From NCBI RefSeq assembly GCF_001269905.1, contig NZ_LHVK01000003.1:372001-436000 (forward strand): DNA of 64,000 nt, given 5' to 3'. Origin of the DNA: Pseudomonas corrugata. Its GTDB lineage: Bacteria; Pseudomonadota; Gammaproteobacteria; Pseudomonadales; Pseudomonadaceae. Positions 44,073-52,497 of this stretch are shown piece after piece. The notes beneath the pieces are model-generated. The model was not told the DNA's origin. It made no database searches and worked only from the letters and a program-made list of their open reading frames with translations. A program made the translations under genes and the position numbers. Every line of letters starts with the position of its first letter. Within the stretch, counting starts at the first letter, position 1.

Positions 44073-45072
44073 GTAGCGAGGGGATTTGTGGGAGCAGGGC
44101 TTGCCCGCGATAAAGCCAACGCAGTCTTTCAGAATTGGCGGCGTCTGCGTCGCGAGCAAGCTTTGCTCCCACAGGTGTCGTTGCCACAAAATTTGCGGCT
44201 TGCCAGCCATAACGCCATAGCCCAAGCCAGACTGTCTTTGTAGCGAAGGGATTTGTGGGAGCAAGGCTTGCCCGCGATAAAGCCAACGCAGTCTTTCAGA
44301 AATGGCGGCGTCTGCGTCGCGAGCAAGCTTTGCTCCTACAGGTGTCGTTGCCACAAAATTTGCGGCTGGCCAGCCATAACGCCAGAGCCCAAGCCAGACT
44401 GTCTTTGTAGCGAAGGAATTTGTGGGAGCAAGGCTTGCCCGCGATGAAGCCAGCGCAGTCTTTCAGAATTGGCGGCGTCTGCGTCGCGAGCAAGCTTTGC
44501 TCCCACAGGTGTCGTTGCCACAAAATTTGCGGTTGGCCAGCCATAACGCCATAGCCCAAGCCAGACTGTCTTTGTAGCGAAGGAATTTGTGGGAGCAAGG
44601 CTTGCCCGCGATAAAGCCAACGCAGTCTTTCAGAATTGGCGGCGTCTGCGTCGCGAGCAAGCTTTGCTCCCACAGATGTCTTTGCCACAAAATTTGCGGC
44701 TGGCCAGCCATAACGCCATAGCCCAAGCCAGACTGTCTTTGTAGCGAAGGAATTTGTGGGAGCAAGGCTTGCCCGCGATAAAGCCAACGCAGTCTTTCAG
44801 AAATGGCGGCGTCTGCGTCGCGAGCAAGCTTTGCTCCTACAGGTGTCGTTGCCACAAAATTTGCGGCTGGCCAGCCATAACGCCATAGCCCAAGCCAGAC
44901 TGGCTTTGTAGCGAAGGGATTTGTGGGAGCAAGGCTTGCCCGCGATAAAGCCAACGCAGTCTTTCAGAAATGGCGGCGTCTGCGTCGCGAGCAAGCTTTG
45001 CTCCTACAGGTGTCGTTGCCACAAAATTTGCGGCTGGCCAGCCATAACGCCATAGCCCAAGCCAGACTGTCA
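44073..45072. repeat. Six-copy tandem array of a 167-bp unit, each with one REPIN
   Basis: Units start at 44073, 44240, 44407, 44574, 44741 and 44908, an exact 167-bp period with no indels. Each contains GTAGCGAAGG, a REPIN (GTGGGAGCAAGG...CCCGCGATA and TCGCGAGCAAGC...CTCCCACAG) and about 60 bp of unique filler (GCCAGCCATAACGCC, CAAGCCAGACTG). Copies 1, 3 and 4 have AGAATTGG with CTCCCACAG; copies 2, 5 and 6 have AGAAATGG with CTCCTACAG. The array fills the 1.1-kb gap between two genes. Confidence 0.95.
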
Positions 45073-45154
45073 TCATTCCTGTCAGTTACGGTCATTGCCG
45101 CGCCATCGGCTTCTGCGGACAATCTGCCCCAGTTCCCCCAATGGATCGGTTGTC

Positions 45155-45949
45155 ATGTCGCAACAGGTGTTTTTCGCCCACGCCAATGGTTTTCCCTCGG
45201 CCACCTACGGCAAGCTGTTTGCCGCGCTGGCGCCGCAGTATCAGGTCGCGCATCTGGAGCTGCATGGCCATGACCCGCGTTTCCCGGTGGACGATAACTG
45301 GCACAACCTGGTGGACGAGTTGATCCATCACCTGGAGCAACAGCCGGAACCGGTCTGGGGTGTCGGTCATTCGCTGGGCGGTGTACTTCACCTGCACGCG
45401 GCATTGCGCTGCCCTCGGTTGTACCGTGGCGTGGTCATGCTCGATTCGCCAGTCCTGACCCGCACGGATCGCTGGGTGATCCTGGCTGCCAAGCGGCTGG
45501 GCTTCATCGACCGCCTGACCCCGGCCGGACGGACCTTGGGCCGACGCGAGGAGTTCGCCAACCTGGAAGCGGCCCGGCAGTATTTTTCCGGCAAGACGCT
45601 GTTTCGCGGTTTCGACCCGGATTGCTTCGACGCCTACCTGCAACATGGCCTGCAGCAAGTCGGTGATCGCCTGCGGCTGCGCTTCGATCCGGCCACGGAA
45701 ATCAGCATTTACCGCGGTGTGCCGCACACCAGTCCCGGTCGGGCCCGCACGCTCAAGATACCCTTGGCGGTGGTGCGTGGTCGGCAAAGTCGCGTGGTGA
45801 TGCGTCACCACACCCGTTCGGTAGGCAGCATGCCCTTGGGCGAGTCCCTGAGCATGCCCGGCGGTCATATGTTTCCCCTGGAGCATCCGCTGGATACGGC
45901 GGATCTGCTCAAGGGGTTGTTCCAGCGTTGGCAGGGGCGTAGCGCATGA
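45155..45949 (+). CDS. Alpha/beta hydrolase
   Basis: 264 aa. The fold is marked by VFFAHANGFPSATYG (oxyanion His-Ala-Asn-Gly), the nucleophile elbow GVGHSLGGVLHLHAAL, and PGGHMFPLEHP carrying the late catalytic His. I chose ATG 45155 (MSQQVFFAHANG) over an in-frame ATG 20 codons upstream, since the fold starts here. Substrate unknown. Its end overlaps the next hydrolase by 4 bp, so two hydrolases are coupled. Confidence 0.88.
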   Translation: MSQQVFFAHANGFPSATYGKLFAALAPQYQVAHLELHGHDPRFPVDDNWHNLVDELIHHLEQQPEPVWGVGHSLGGVLHLHAALRCPRLYRGVVMLDSPVLTRTDRWVILAAKRLGFIDRLTPAGRTLGRREEFANLEAARQYFSGKTLFRGFDPDCFDAYLQHGLQQVGDRLRLRFDPATEISIYRGVPHTSPGRARTLKIPLAVVRGRQSRVVMRHHTRSVGSMPLGESLSMPGGHMFPLEHPLDTADLLKGLFQRWQGRSA

Positions 45950-46797
45950 ACGGAGTTGAAGAAGTTCGCCTGAGCCTGCCTCACATCGAACTGGCTGCCC
46001 ACCTGTTCGGACCGGAGGATGGCCGCCCGGTGATCGCCTTGCATGGCTGGCTGGACAATGCCAACAGTTTCGCCCGTCTGGCCCCCCGGCTCGAAGGCTT
46101 GCGGATCATTGCCCTGGACTTGGCCGGGCATGGTCATTCGGGGCATCGACCGCCCGGTGCCGGCTACGCGCTATGGGACTATGCCCATGATGTGCTGCAG
46201 GTGGCCGAACAACTGGGTCTGCAACGTTTCGCCCTGTTGGGGCATTCCCTGGGCGCCATCGTATCGCTGGTGTTGGCCGGGTCCCTGCCGGAACGGGTCA
46301 CACACCTGGGGCTGATCGACGGCATCATTCCGCCGACTGCCCAGAGCGACAACGCGGCCGAACGCATGGGCATGGCACTCCAGGCACAACTGGATCTGCA
46401 GAAAAAAACCAAACCGGTCTATAAAACTCTCGACTGGGCCATCGAAGCCCGCATGAAAGGGTTGGTGGCGGTCAGCCGCGAGGCTGCCGAACTGCTCGCC
46501 CAGCGAGGCCTGATGCCGGTGCCGGGAGGTTATACCTGGCGCACCGACAACCGCCTGACCCTGCCATCGCCCCTGCGCCTGACCGACGAGCAGGCCATGG
46601 CCTTCGTGGCGCGGGTCGGTTGTCCCGCCCATCTGATCGTGGCGGCCGAAGGCATGCTGGCCCGGCACACCGAATTGCTGGAGCGTCTACCCTTCAGTCA
46701 TGAACAATTGCCCGGCGGCCATCATTTGCATCTGAACGACGAAACCGGTGCCGTGCTTGTAGCAGACTGTTTCAATCGGTTCTTCAGCACTTCTTGA
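45946..46797 (+). CDS. Alpha/beta hydrolase
   Basis: 283 aa. VIALHGWLDNANSFARLAP is the oxyanion region, LLGHSLGAIVSLVLAG the Ser elbow, and LPGGHHLHLND the catalytic His. It is related to the MhpC/epoxide-hydrolase-like esterases. Substrate unknown. Coupled by ATGA to the upstream hydrolase; 49 bp separate it from a 27-codon ORF. Confidence 0.9.
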   Translation: MNGVEEVRLSLPHIELAAHLFGPEDGRPVIALHGWLDNANSFARLAPRLEGLRIIALDLAGHGHSGHRPPGAGYALWDYAHDVLQVAEQLGLQRFALLGHSLGAIVSLVLAGSLPERVTHLGLIDGIIPPTAQSDNAAERMGMALQAQLDLQKKTKPVYKTLDWAIEARMKGLVAVSREAAELLAQRGLMPVPGGYTWRTDNRLTLPSPLRLTDEQAMAFVARVGCPAHLIVAAEGMLARHTELLERLPFSHEQLPGGHHLHLNDETGAVLVADCFNRFFSTS

Positions 46798-46846
46798 CTT
46801 GCGTCGGGCAACTGTCGAGGCTGGGCGGGTTGAAAGGGAGACCACC

Positions 46847-46930
46847 ATGACAGAGCTTTGTTTACCCGCCTTGCGGCGCAGGGACGACGCCGGTTTCGTC
46901 CGCGGGCGCCAGGCCAAGTCGATCCGATGA
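46847..46930 (+). CDS. Candidate 27-aa leader/small protein coupled to the DUF4892 gene
   Basis: The ORF begins MTELCLPALRRRDDAGF and ends QAKSIR. It has a strong ribosome site (AAAGGGAG, 6 bases before the ATG), and its stop overlaps the start of the DUF4892 gene (ATGA). DUF4892 itself has no ribosome site of its own within the usual distance. The simplest reading is translational coupling: ribosomes load at this ORF and reinitiate on the next. The peptide is basic and has no recognised homologue. Confidence 0.5.
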   Translation: MTELCLPALRRRDDAGFVRGRQAKSIR

Positions 46931-47748
46931 AATCATTCGTTCATTCACTCACCTTGTTGGCGCTGGCTTGTGTCAGTCCGGCGTCATTCGCCGCCGATGT
47001 GCCCGGCAGCCGGGACCTGGAGCGCGTGCCCCGTCTGCCCGACGCGCAGATTGTCGATTATCGGCAAACCAGCGACGTCGAGCGCATCTACCCCCTGGGC
47101 TCGATTCGCAAGATCAGCGGCCAGCTGCGTTTCGACGGACAGGTCGATGGCCGTGGTGTCGTCACGTCGGTGACTTATGAGCTACCTCCGGAACATTCCG
47201 CCACCCAGGCCTTTACCGCCGCTCGCGAAGCCTTGCAGCAGCAAGGTGCCGAGCTGTTGTTCTGGTGCCAGGCCCGTGATTGTGGCGAAAGCAGCCTCTG
47301 GGCCAACGAAGTGTTTGGCAACGCCAAGCTCTATGGTGCCGACAATGGCCAGGCGTATCTGTTGCTACGCCTGGCGCCGCCGACGGACAACACATTGATT
47401 GCGCTCTACGGCATCACCCGCGGCAACCGCAAGGCCTACCTGCATGTCGAGCAGTTCGAGGCGAGCACTCCTTTGGGGGACTTGTTGCCAACCTCCGCCA
47501 CGCTGCTGCGCCAGCTCAAGGACACCGGCGTGCTGGATTTGCCACGTCTTGCCGGTGAACCGGACGAGACCTGGTTGCGCCTGCTGGCCCGGGCGCTGAA
47601 CCTGGACACCGGCCTGCGGGTCAGCCTCGCCGGCCCCAAGGCCGAGGCCTGGCGCCAGGCGCTGTCGGATCAGGGTGTTCGTGAGGCGCGGATGGAGGCA
47701 GCCGGAGATGGCAATACTCCGGGCCTTCACCTTGAGTTGCTGCGCTAA
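46927..47748 (+). CDS. DUF4892 domain secreted protein
   Basis: 273 aa. A signal peptide (about residues 5-22, ending PASFA-AD) is followed by SRDLERVPRLPDAQIVDYRQ and LLFWCQARDCGESSLWANEVFGNAKLYG, which mark DUF4892, of unknown function and probably periplasmic. The C-terminal third (DTGLRVSLAGPKAEAWRQALSDQGV) looks like an OmpA-like or peptidoglycan-binding segment. It overlaps the 27-codon ORF upstream by 4 bp. Confidence 0.85.
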   Translation: MKSFVHSLTLLALACVSPASFAADVPGSRDLERVPRLPDAQIVDYRQTSDVERIYPLGSIRKISGQLRFDGQVDGRGVVTSVTYELPPEHSATQAFTAAREALQQQGAELLFWCQARDCGESSLWANEVFGNAKLYGADNGQAYLLLRLAPPTDNTLIALYGITRGNRKAYLHVEQFEASTPLGDLLPTSATLLRQLKDTGVLDLPRLAGEPDETWLRLLARALNLDTGLRVSLAGPKAEAWRQALSDQGVREARMEAAGDGNTPGLHLELLR

Positions 47749-47810
47749 TCTGTGCCGGACAGCGGACCTTGTACCGCTGCCCCGGTCCTGTTCATTCTTC
47801 GAGACCTTTC

Positions 47811-48848
47811 ATGCTCAATAACGATCGGCTGTTGGTGCAGATCCTGCTCCTGGTGTTGTTCGGTGCAAGCCTGTGGGTCATGGCGCCGTTCTGGTCGGCA
47901 CTGTTCTGGGGGGCGGTGCTGGCCTTCGCCAGTTGGCCGCTGATGCGCCTGCTGACCCGCTGGGTCAATGGTCGCGAATCTCTCGCGGCGGCGGTGCTGA
48001 CGGTCGGCTGGATGCTGTTGGTGGCGGTACCCTTGGTGTGGTTGGGTTTCAACCTGGCTGATCATGTACGCGATGCCACGGCGTTCATCAGGGACGTGCA
48101 GGTCGATGGCCTGCCCGATGCCCCAGCCTGGCTGGGCGGCTTGCCGCTGGTGGGTGGGCGGTTGGTCGCTATCTGGAACAGCGTCGACCAGCAGGGAGCG
48201 GCGATGATGGTGTCCATCAAGCCCTACCTGGGACAAGTCGGCAACTGGCTGCTGGCCCGCAGCAAGCAGATTGGCGGCGGCATGCTCGAGCTGACGCTGA
48301 GCATCGTGTTCGTGTTCTTTTTCTATCGCGACGGTCCACGCCTGGCGGCTTTTGTCCACGGACTGCTCGAGCGCCTGATCGGTGACCGTGCCGGTTACTA
48401 CATCGAACTGGTGGCTGGTACGGTGCAACGGGTGGTCAACGGCGTGATCGGCACCGCGGCCGCCCAGGCCTTGTTGGCACTGATCGGCTTCCTGATCGCC
48501 GGGGTACCGGGTGCACTGGTGCTGGGTATCGCCACCTTCCTGCTCAGCCTGATTCCCATGGGGCCGCCGCTGGTCTGGATCCCTGCAACGGCCTGGCTGG
48601 TATGGAAGGGCGAATACGGAATGGCAGTGTTCCTAGGCATCTGGGGCACGTTCATCATCAGCGGCGTGGACAACGTGCTCAAACCCTACTTGATCAGCCG
48701 TGGTGGAAACCTGCCGTTGGTGATTGTGTTGCTGGGGGTTTTCGGCGGGTTGATCGCTTTCGGTTTCATTGGCCTGTTCATCGGCCCTACGCTGCTGGCG
48801 GTGGCGTACAGCCTGCTGACGGATTGGAGCAAGAGCCAGGCGCGGTGA
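47811..48848 (+). CDS. AI-2E family (PerM/YdiK-type) membrane protein
   Basis: 345 aa with about 7-8 membrane helices. Conserved parts are LNNDRLLVQILLLVLFGASL, the TVQRVVNGVIGTAAAQALLALIGF segment, and the C-terminal DNVLKPYLISRGGNLPLVIVLLGVFGG that defines the AI-2E/PerM family. Members export or transport diverse solutes, and the name does not prove an AI-2 role. The ATG at 47811 is preferred. It lies 62 bp after DUF4892 on the same strand. Confidence 0.9.
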   Translation: MLNNDRLLVQILLLVLFGASLWVMAPFWSALFWGAVLAFASWPLMRLLTRWVNGRESLAAAVLTVGWMLLVAVPLVWLGFNLADHVRDATAFIRDVQVDGLPDAPAWLGGLPLVGGRLVAIWNSVDQQGAAMMVSIKPYLGQVGNWLLARSKQIGGGMLELTLSIVFVFFFYRDGPRLAAFVHGLLERLIGDRAGYYIELVAGTVQRVVNGVIGTAAAQALLALIGFLIAGVPGALVLGIATFLLSLIPMGPPLVWIPATAWLVWKGEYGMAVFLGIWGTFIISGVDNVLKPYLISRGGNLPLVIVLLGVFGGLIAFGFIGLFIGPTLLAVAYSLLTDWSKSQAR

Positions 48849-48885
48849 TTCGGTATGGGTAATTAAGTGTGGTGAAAGATTTATT

Positions 48886-49058
48886 TGTGGTGGAGGGATT
48901 TATCTGTGGTGGAGGGATTTATCTGTGGCGAGGGGATTTATCCCCGTTGGGCTGCGCAGCAGCCCTAAAAAGCTGGCGCCTCGGTATTCAGATTGCTTCT
49001 ATGTAGGCAGTTTGGGGCTGCTACGCAGCCCAGCGGGGATGAATCCCCTCGCCACAAG
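48886..49058. repeat. Class II REPIN with a three-fold stuttered left end
   Basis: Intact REPIN of a second family: left arm 48923-48965 (TGTGGCGAGGGGATTTATCC...) and right arm 49015-49058 (...GATGAATCCCCTCGCCACAA). Just before the left arm, a TGTGGTGGAGGGATTTATC unit repeats at 48886 and 48905 with a 19-bp period, followed by the arm at 48924. The class differs in sequence from the GTGGGAGCG class. Confidence 0.88.
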
Positions 49059-49072
49059 TGGGACTGATCAAT

Positions 49073-49099
49073 GAGCCTGGCGCTTGTGAGTCCAGGCTC
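49073..49099. terminator. Hairpin after the EF-hand gene
   Basis: GAGCCTGG / CCAGGCTC 8-bp stem just past the EF-hand stop. There is no clear T-run on the minus strand, so termination is only possible. Confidence 0.45.
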
Positions 49100-49107
49100 T
49101 TAGGGCA

Positions 49108-49401
49108 TCAGGTCGCCACGTTCAGATGTTTCCCCACGCTCGCCACGTCATCCAGCGAATACTGCCGACTGAGGTTGGTGATCATCCTGTTCAGTGCTTC
49201 GCTGACGCTGGATTGAGTGGTGGAGCTGTCGCTGGACTGCAAGACGCTGGTCAGTTCGCTGGCGGTGACGCTACCGTCGCCATCGCTGTCGAGCTTGCCG
49301 AGCAGTTCCTTTTGGAACTGTTGGTCGCGGGCACTGTTGGTCGCGGTACGGTTGATGCTGGTGTACGTCGAGTAGCTGCTACTGCTGACGCTGCCGATCA
49401 T
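49108..49401 (-). CDS. Small EF-hand protein
   Basis: 97 aa. One canonical 12-residue calcium loop at residues 38-49 (DSDGDGSVTASE), preceded by a helix (QQFQKELLGKL). The N-terminal 30 residues are Ser/Thr-rich and probably disordered, with no signal peptide. A partly matched second helix pair follows at 60-90. It is likely a calcium-binding signalling or structural protein; the partner is unknown. It has an AAGGAG ribosome site and lies 173 bp downstream of the kinase gene on the same strand. Confidence 0.82.
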   Translation of the reverse strand: MIGSVSSSSYSTYTSINRTATNSARDQQFQKELLGKLDSDGDGSVTASELTSVLQSSDSSTTQSSVSEALNRMITNLSRQYSLDDVASVGKHLNVAT

Positions 49402-49528
49402 GGGCGCTCTCCTTGAGGTGACATAACCGGTGGATGGACCGGCTCATGCAGCCTCGGTGGGGCAGTTGTCGTGGGTATGTGGGGTTTGTACCGGAGGAGG
49501 TACAAAAATGCCGGCCAGACGCGGTCCT

Positions 49529-49556
49529 TGTGGGAGCGGGCAAGCCCGCTCCCACA
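49529..49556. repeat. Single compact REP palindrome
   Basis: A perfect 13-bp arm palindrome (TGTGGGAGCGGGC / GCCCGCTCCCACA) with a 2-base loop. It is a solo class I element between the EF-hand and kinase genes and may also help terminate the upstream operon. Confidence 0.85.
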
Positions 49557-49574
49557 GAGAAAGTAGGGAAGCGC

Positions 49575-50621
49575 TCAAGCGCGCGGCAGACGGATGACGG
49601 CGGTCAGCCCACCGCCCGGCGTTTCTTCCAGGCTCAGTTGCCCACCCAGGCGCTCCGCGGCTTCCCGGGCGATGGTCATGCCCAGGCCGACGCCGCCGGA
49701 ATTGCGGTTGCGTGAACCTTCCAGGCGATAGAACGGTTCGAACACCGCTTCGCGTTTGTCCTCGGTTATACCGGGGCCATGGTCGATGACCCGGATCAGC
49801 ACCTGGAAGCCCTGGTCCTCCAGGGCGATCGATGCGTGCCCGGCGTAGCGCAAGGCATTGTCCATGAGGTTGTTGATGCACGAGCGCAACGCCATGGGTT
49901 GCACCTGCAAGGGGGCGCAGGAACCGCTGGACTGCACGTCGGCGCCCTGATCCTGGGCATTTTCGCTCAGGGATTCCACCAGGGCCTGTACGTCCATCCA
50001 TTGCAGTGCTTCGCTGGTGCGCTGTTCGTGCAGGTAGGTGAGGGTAGCGTCGAGCATGCCGATCATGTCGTCCAGGTCCTGGCGCATCTGGCCTTGCAGC
50101 TTGATGTCGTCGATCTGTTCCAGGCGCAGCTTCAGTCGGGACAGCGGGGTGCGCAGATCGTGGGATACCGCTCCGAGCATGCGTGAGCGTTGCTGAACCT
50201 GCTCACGAATGCGTTTTTGCATCAGGTTGAACGTATGGGCCGCCTGCCAGGCTTCCCGGGGGCCGGTTTCGTCCAGCGGCGGGCTGTCGAGGTCCTCGCT
50301 CAGGCGTTCTGCTGCATCGCTCAGGCGCTGGATCGGCCGGGTCAGGAGTTTGGCGCCATACCAGGCCGCGATGATCAGGCATATGAACTGGAACGTCAGC
50401 GGCACCACCGGGCCACCGAACCAGGGACGGGGGCGATGATCAGGTGGTGGTCCAAAAGGTGGTGGTCCGTCAGCGTGTCGGGAAAACTCCGGAGGTGGGC
50501 CGGGAGGTGGCGGCTGGTCGTACTGGATGAACCAGGCAAAGGCCAACAGATGTGCCAGGACGATTGCCAACAACAGCACGCCAAACAGGCGGCCGAACAG
50601 GGAGTCCAGGCGCAATCGCAT
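49575..50621 (-). CDS. EnvZ-type sensor histidine kinase with Pro-rich periplasmic loop
   Basis: 348 aa from MRLRLDSLFG. TM1 is at about 10-33 and TM2 at about 73-92. The periplasmic loop between them (about 34-72) is short and very rich in Pro with some His (PPPPGPPPEF, GPPPFGPPPDHRPRP). HAMP runs to about 145. HisKA has His154 in AVSHDLRTPLSRLK, and HATPase has NNLMDNALRYAG and GGVGLGMTIA. It overlaps the response regulator gene by 4 bp (ATGA), downstream of it. Signal unknown. Confidence 0.9.
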   Translation of the reverse strand: MRLRLDSLFGRLFGVLLLAIVLAHLLAFAWFIQYDQPPPPGPPPEFSRHADGPPPFGPPPDHRPRPWFGGPVVPLTFQFICLIIAAWYGAKLLTRPIQRLSDAAERLSEDLDSPPLDETGPREAWQAAHTFNLMQKRIREQVQQRSRMLGAVSHDLRTPLSRLKLRLEQIDDIKLQGQMRQDLDDMIGMLDATLTYLHEQRTSEALQWMDVQALVESLSENAQDQGADVQSSGSCAPLQVQPMALRSCINNLMDNALRYAGHASIALEDQGFQVLIRVIDHGPGITEDKREAVFEPFYRLEGSRNRNSGGVGLGMTIAREAAERLGGQLSLEETPGGGLTAVIRLPRA

Positions 50622-51379
50622 CAGCCGATGTCCCTTGCGTCGAACAGGTAGCCTTCGCCACGCACGGTCTTGATCAACTGCGGGGCCTTGGGGTCGTCGC
50701 CCAGTTTCTGGCGCAGGCGCGAGACCAGCAGATCGATGCTGCGGTCGAACGCCTCGATGGAGCGTCCACGGGCGGCGTCCAGCAGTTGTTCGCGGCTGAG
50801 CACCCGACGTGGTCGTTCGATGAACACCCACAGCAGCCGGAATTCGGCATTGGACAACGGCACGACCAGCCCGTCGGCGGAGATCAACTGGCGCAGCACG
50901 CTGTTGAGTCGCCAGTTATCGAAGCGGATGTTGGCGCGCTGTTCGGTGCGGTCGTCGCGCACCCGGCGCAGGATCGTCTGGATCCGCGCCACCAGCTCCC
51001 TGGGCTCGAAAGGCTTGGCCATGTAGTCGTCGGCGCCCAATTCCAGGCCGATGATACGGTCAGTGGGTTCGCAGCGGGCGGTGAGCATCAGGATCGGAAT
51101 ATCCGATTCGGCGCGCAACCAGCGACACAGCTGCAAGCCGTCTTCGCCCGGCAGCATCAGGTCGAGCACGACTACATCGAAATGCTCGGCCTGCATGGCC
51201 TGGCGCATACCGGCGCCATCCGAGACGCCGCTGGCGCGAATGTTGAAACGGGCCAGATAATCGATCAGCAGCTCGCGGATCGGCACATCGTCATCGACGA
51301 TCAGCGCGCGGATGCTCCAGCGCTTGTCATCGCCTGAGGCCGGTTGGCCGCCAGCATTTGCAACAGGGGTGTTCTGCAT
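50621..51379 (-). CDS. OmpR-family response regulator
   Basis: 252 aa from MQNTPVANAGG. The receiver has an acidic pocket at IVDDD, phospho-Asp73 in VVVLDLMLPGEDG, and MAKPFEP with the Lys. The winged-helix DNA-binding domain has SNAEFRLLWVFIERPRRVLSREQLLDAARG and the final RGEGYLFD. In-frame upstream starts exist up to 51550; I chose 51379, where the disordered lead is shortest and a plausible start occurs. First gene of the pair; stop overlaps the kinase ATG. Confidence 0.88.
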   Translation of the reverse strand: MQNTPVANAGGQPASGDDKRWSIRALIVDDDVPIRELLIDYLARFNIRASGVSDGAGMRQAMQAEHFDVVVLDLMLPGEDGLQLCRWLRAESDIPILMLTARCEPTDRIIGLELGADDYMAKPFEPRELVARIQTILRRVRDDRTEQRANIRFDNWRLNSVLRQLISADGLVVPLSNAEFRLLWVFIERPRRVLSREQLLDAARGRSIEAFDRSIDLLVSRLRQKLGDDPKAPQLIKTVRGEGYLFDARDIG

Positions 51380-51630
51380 GGGTGAATCATCTGCCAGGTA
51401 AGCTGCCAACCACAAAGAAGGCGGCGAGGTTGTGGCTCCAGCATAGGCTTCGGCCCGCAGGGCGTGAAGGGCTGGAAGGACGGAGTGCTGCGGCGGACGG
51501 TAATTGGCCGGCGTGTTGCCCGGATGTCTTGAATGTATCGGCTTGGACACAAAGGCCTCTATTGTCCATGCTGAGTGGGACGCAATGATGATTTACCGAT
51601 CATCGGGTCCCGCACGGGCGCTGGTTCCGC

Positions 51631-51636
51631 TACAAT
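51631..51636 (+). promoter_or_regulatory. Possible -10 element for pyrF
   Basis: TACAAT followed by GCGCGCC, 35 bp before the ATG. The -35 region is not consensus. Weak call. Confidence 0.35.
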
Positions 51637-51670
51637 GCGCGCCGATTTCGACTTGCCTGAGAGCCCGCTC

Positions 51671-52369
51671 ATGTCCGCCTGCCAGACGCCTATCATCGTC
51701 GCCCTGGATTTCCCTACCCGTGACGCCGCCCTGAAGCTGGCCGACCAGTTGGACCCCAAGCTCTGCCGGGTCAAAGTCGGCAAGGAACTGTTCACCAGCT
51801 GCGCGTCGGAGATTGTCGGCACCTTGCGTGACAAGGGGTTCGAAGTGTTCCTCGACCTGAAATTCCACGATATCCCCAACACCACCGCCATGGCCGTCAA
51901 GGCTGCCGCAGAGATGGGCGTGTGGATGGTCAATGTGCACTGTTCCGGCGGCCTGCGCATGATGGCGGCCTGCCGGGAAGTGCTGGATCAGCGCAGCGGC
52001 CCGAAGCCCTTGCTGATTGGCGTGACCGTACTGACCAGCATGGAGCGTGAGGACCTGGCGGGGATCGGCCTCGACATCGAGCCTCAGGAGCAAGTGTTGC
52101 GCCTGGCGGCGCTGGCCGAGAAGGCCGGTATGGACGGTCTGGTCTGCTCGGCCCTGGAAGCCAATGCCCTGAAGACGGCGCACCCGTCGCTGCAGTTGGT
52201 CACCCCGGGTATTCGTCCGGCGGGCAGCGCCCAGGATGATCAACGCCGTATCCTGACCCCGCGCCAGGCACTGGACGCCGGTTCCGATTATCTGGTGATC
52301 GGCCGTCCGATCAGCCAGGCGGCCGATCCGGCCAAGGCACTGGCGGCGGTCGTGGCCGAACTGGCCTGA
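51671..52369 (+). CDS. pyrF: Orotidine 5'-phosphate decarboxylase
   Basis: 232 aa TIM barrel, the last step of UMP synthesis. Catalytic stretch: [18 protein letters not shown] (Asp-Lys-Asp-x-Asp charge network). [19 protein letters not shown] holds the phosphate-binding segment, and the tail [16 protein letters not shown] is typical. The ATG at 51671 ([15 protein letters not shown]) matches the family. It stands alone on the strand, divergent from the two-component pair. Confidence 0.96.
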   Translation: MSACQTPIIVALDFPTRDAALKLADQLDPKLCRVKVGKELFTSCASEIVGTLRDKGFEVFLDLKFHDIPNTTAMAVKAAAEMGVWMVNVHCSGGLRMMAACREVLDQRSGPKPLLIGVTVLTSMEREDLAGIGLDIEPQEQVLRLAALAEKAGMDGLVCSALEANALKTAHPSLQLVTPGIRPAGSAQDDQRRILTPRQALDAGSDYLVIGRPISQAADPAKALAAVVAELA

Positions 52370-52387
52370 TCCCGCACTGAAAACCAA

Positions 52388-52478
52388 TGTGGGAGCGAGC
52401 CTGCTCGCGATGAGGCCGTGTCAGTCGACATCCCCGTCAACTGACAGACCGCTATCGCGAGCAGGCTCGCTCCCACAG
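52388..52478. repeat. REPIN (class I)
   Basis: Arms at 52388-52411 and 52454-52478 between the convergent pyrF and oxidoreductase genes. Confidence 0.9.
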
Positions 52479-52497
52479 GTTTTTGGATCGTGACCGG

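Noticed and set aside
44073..45072. The array as a CRISPR or CRISPR-like locus.
   Set aside because: Units are 167 bp, the filler between REPINs is repeated rather than unique, there are no cas genes nearby, and the palindromes match the REPs found elsewhere in the window.
44129..45076. A set of similar ORFs of about 65-160 codons on the minus strand in the 167-bp array.
   Set aside because: Each repeat unit has the same open frame, so the ORFs recur only because the DNA repeats. The peptides are translations of REP arms and have no ribosome sites.
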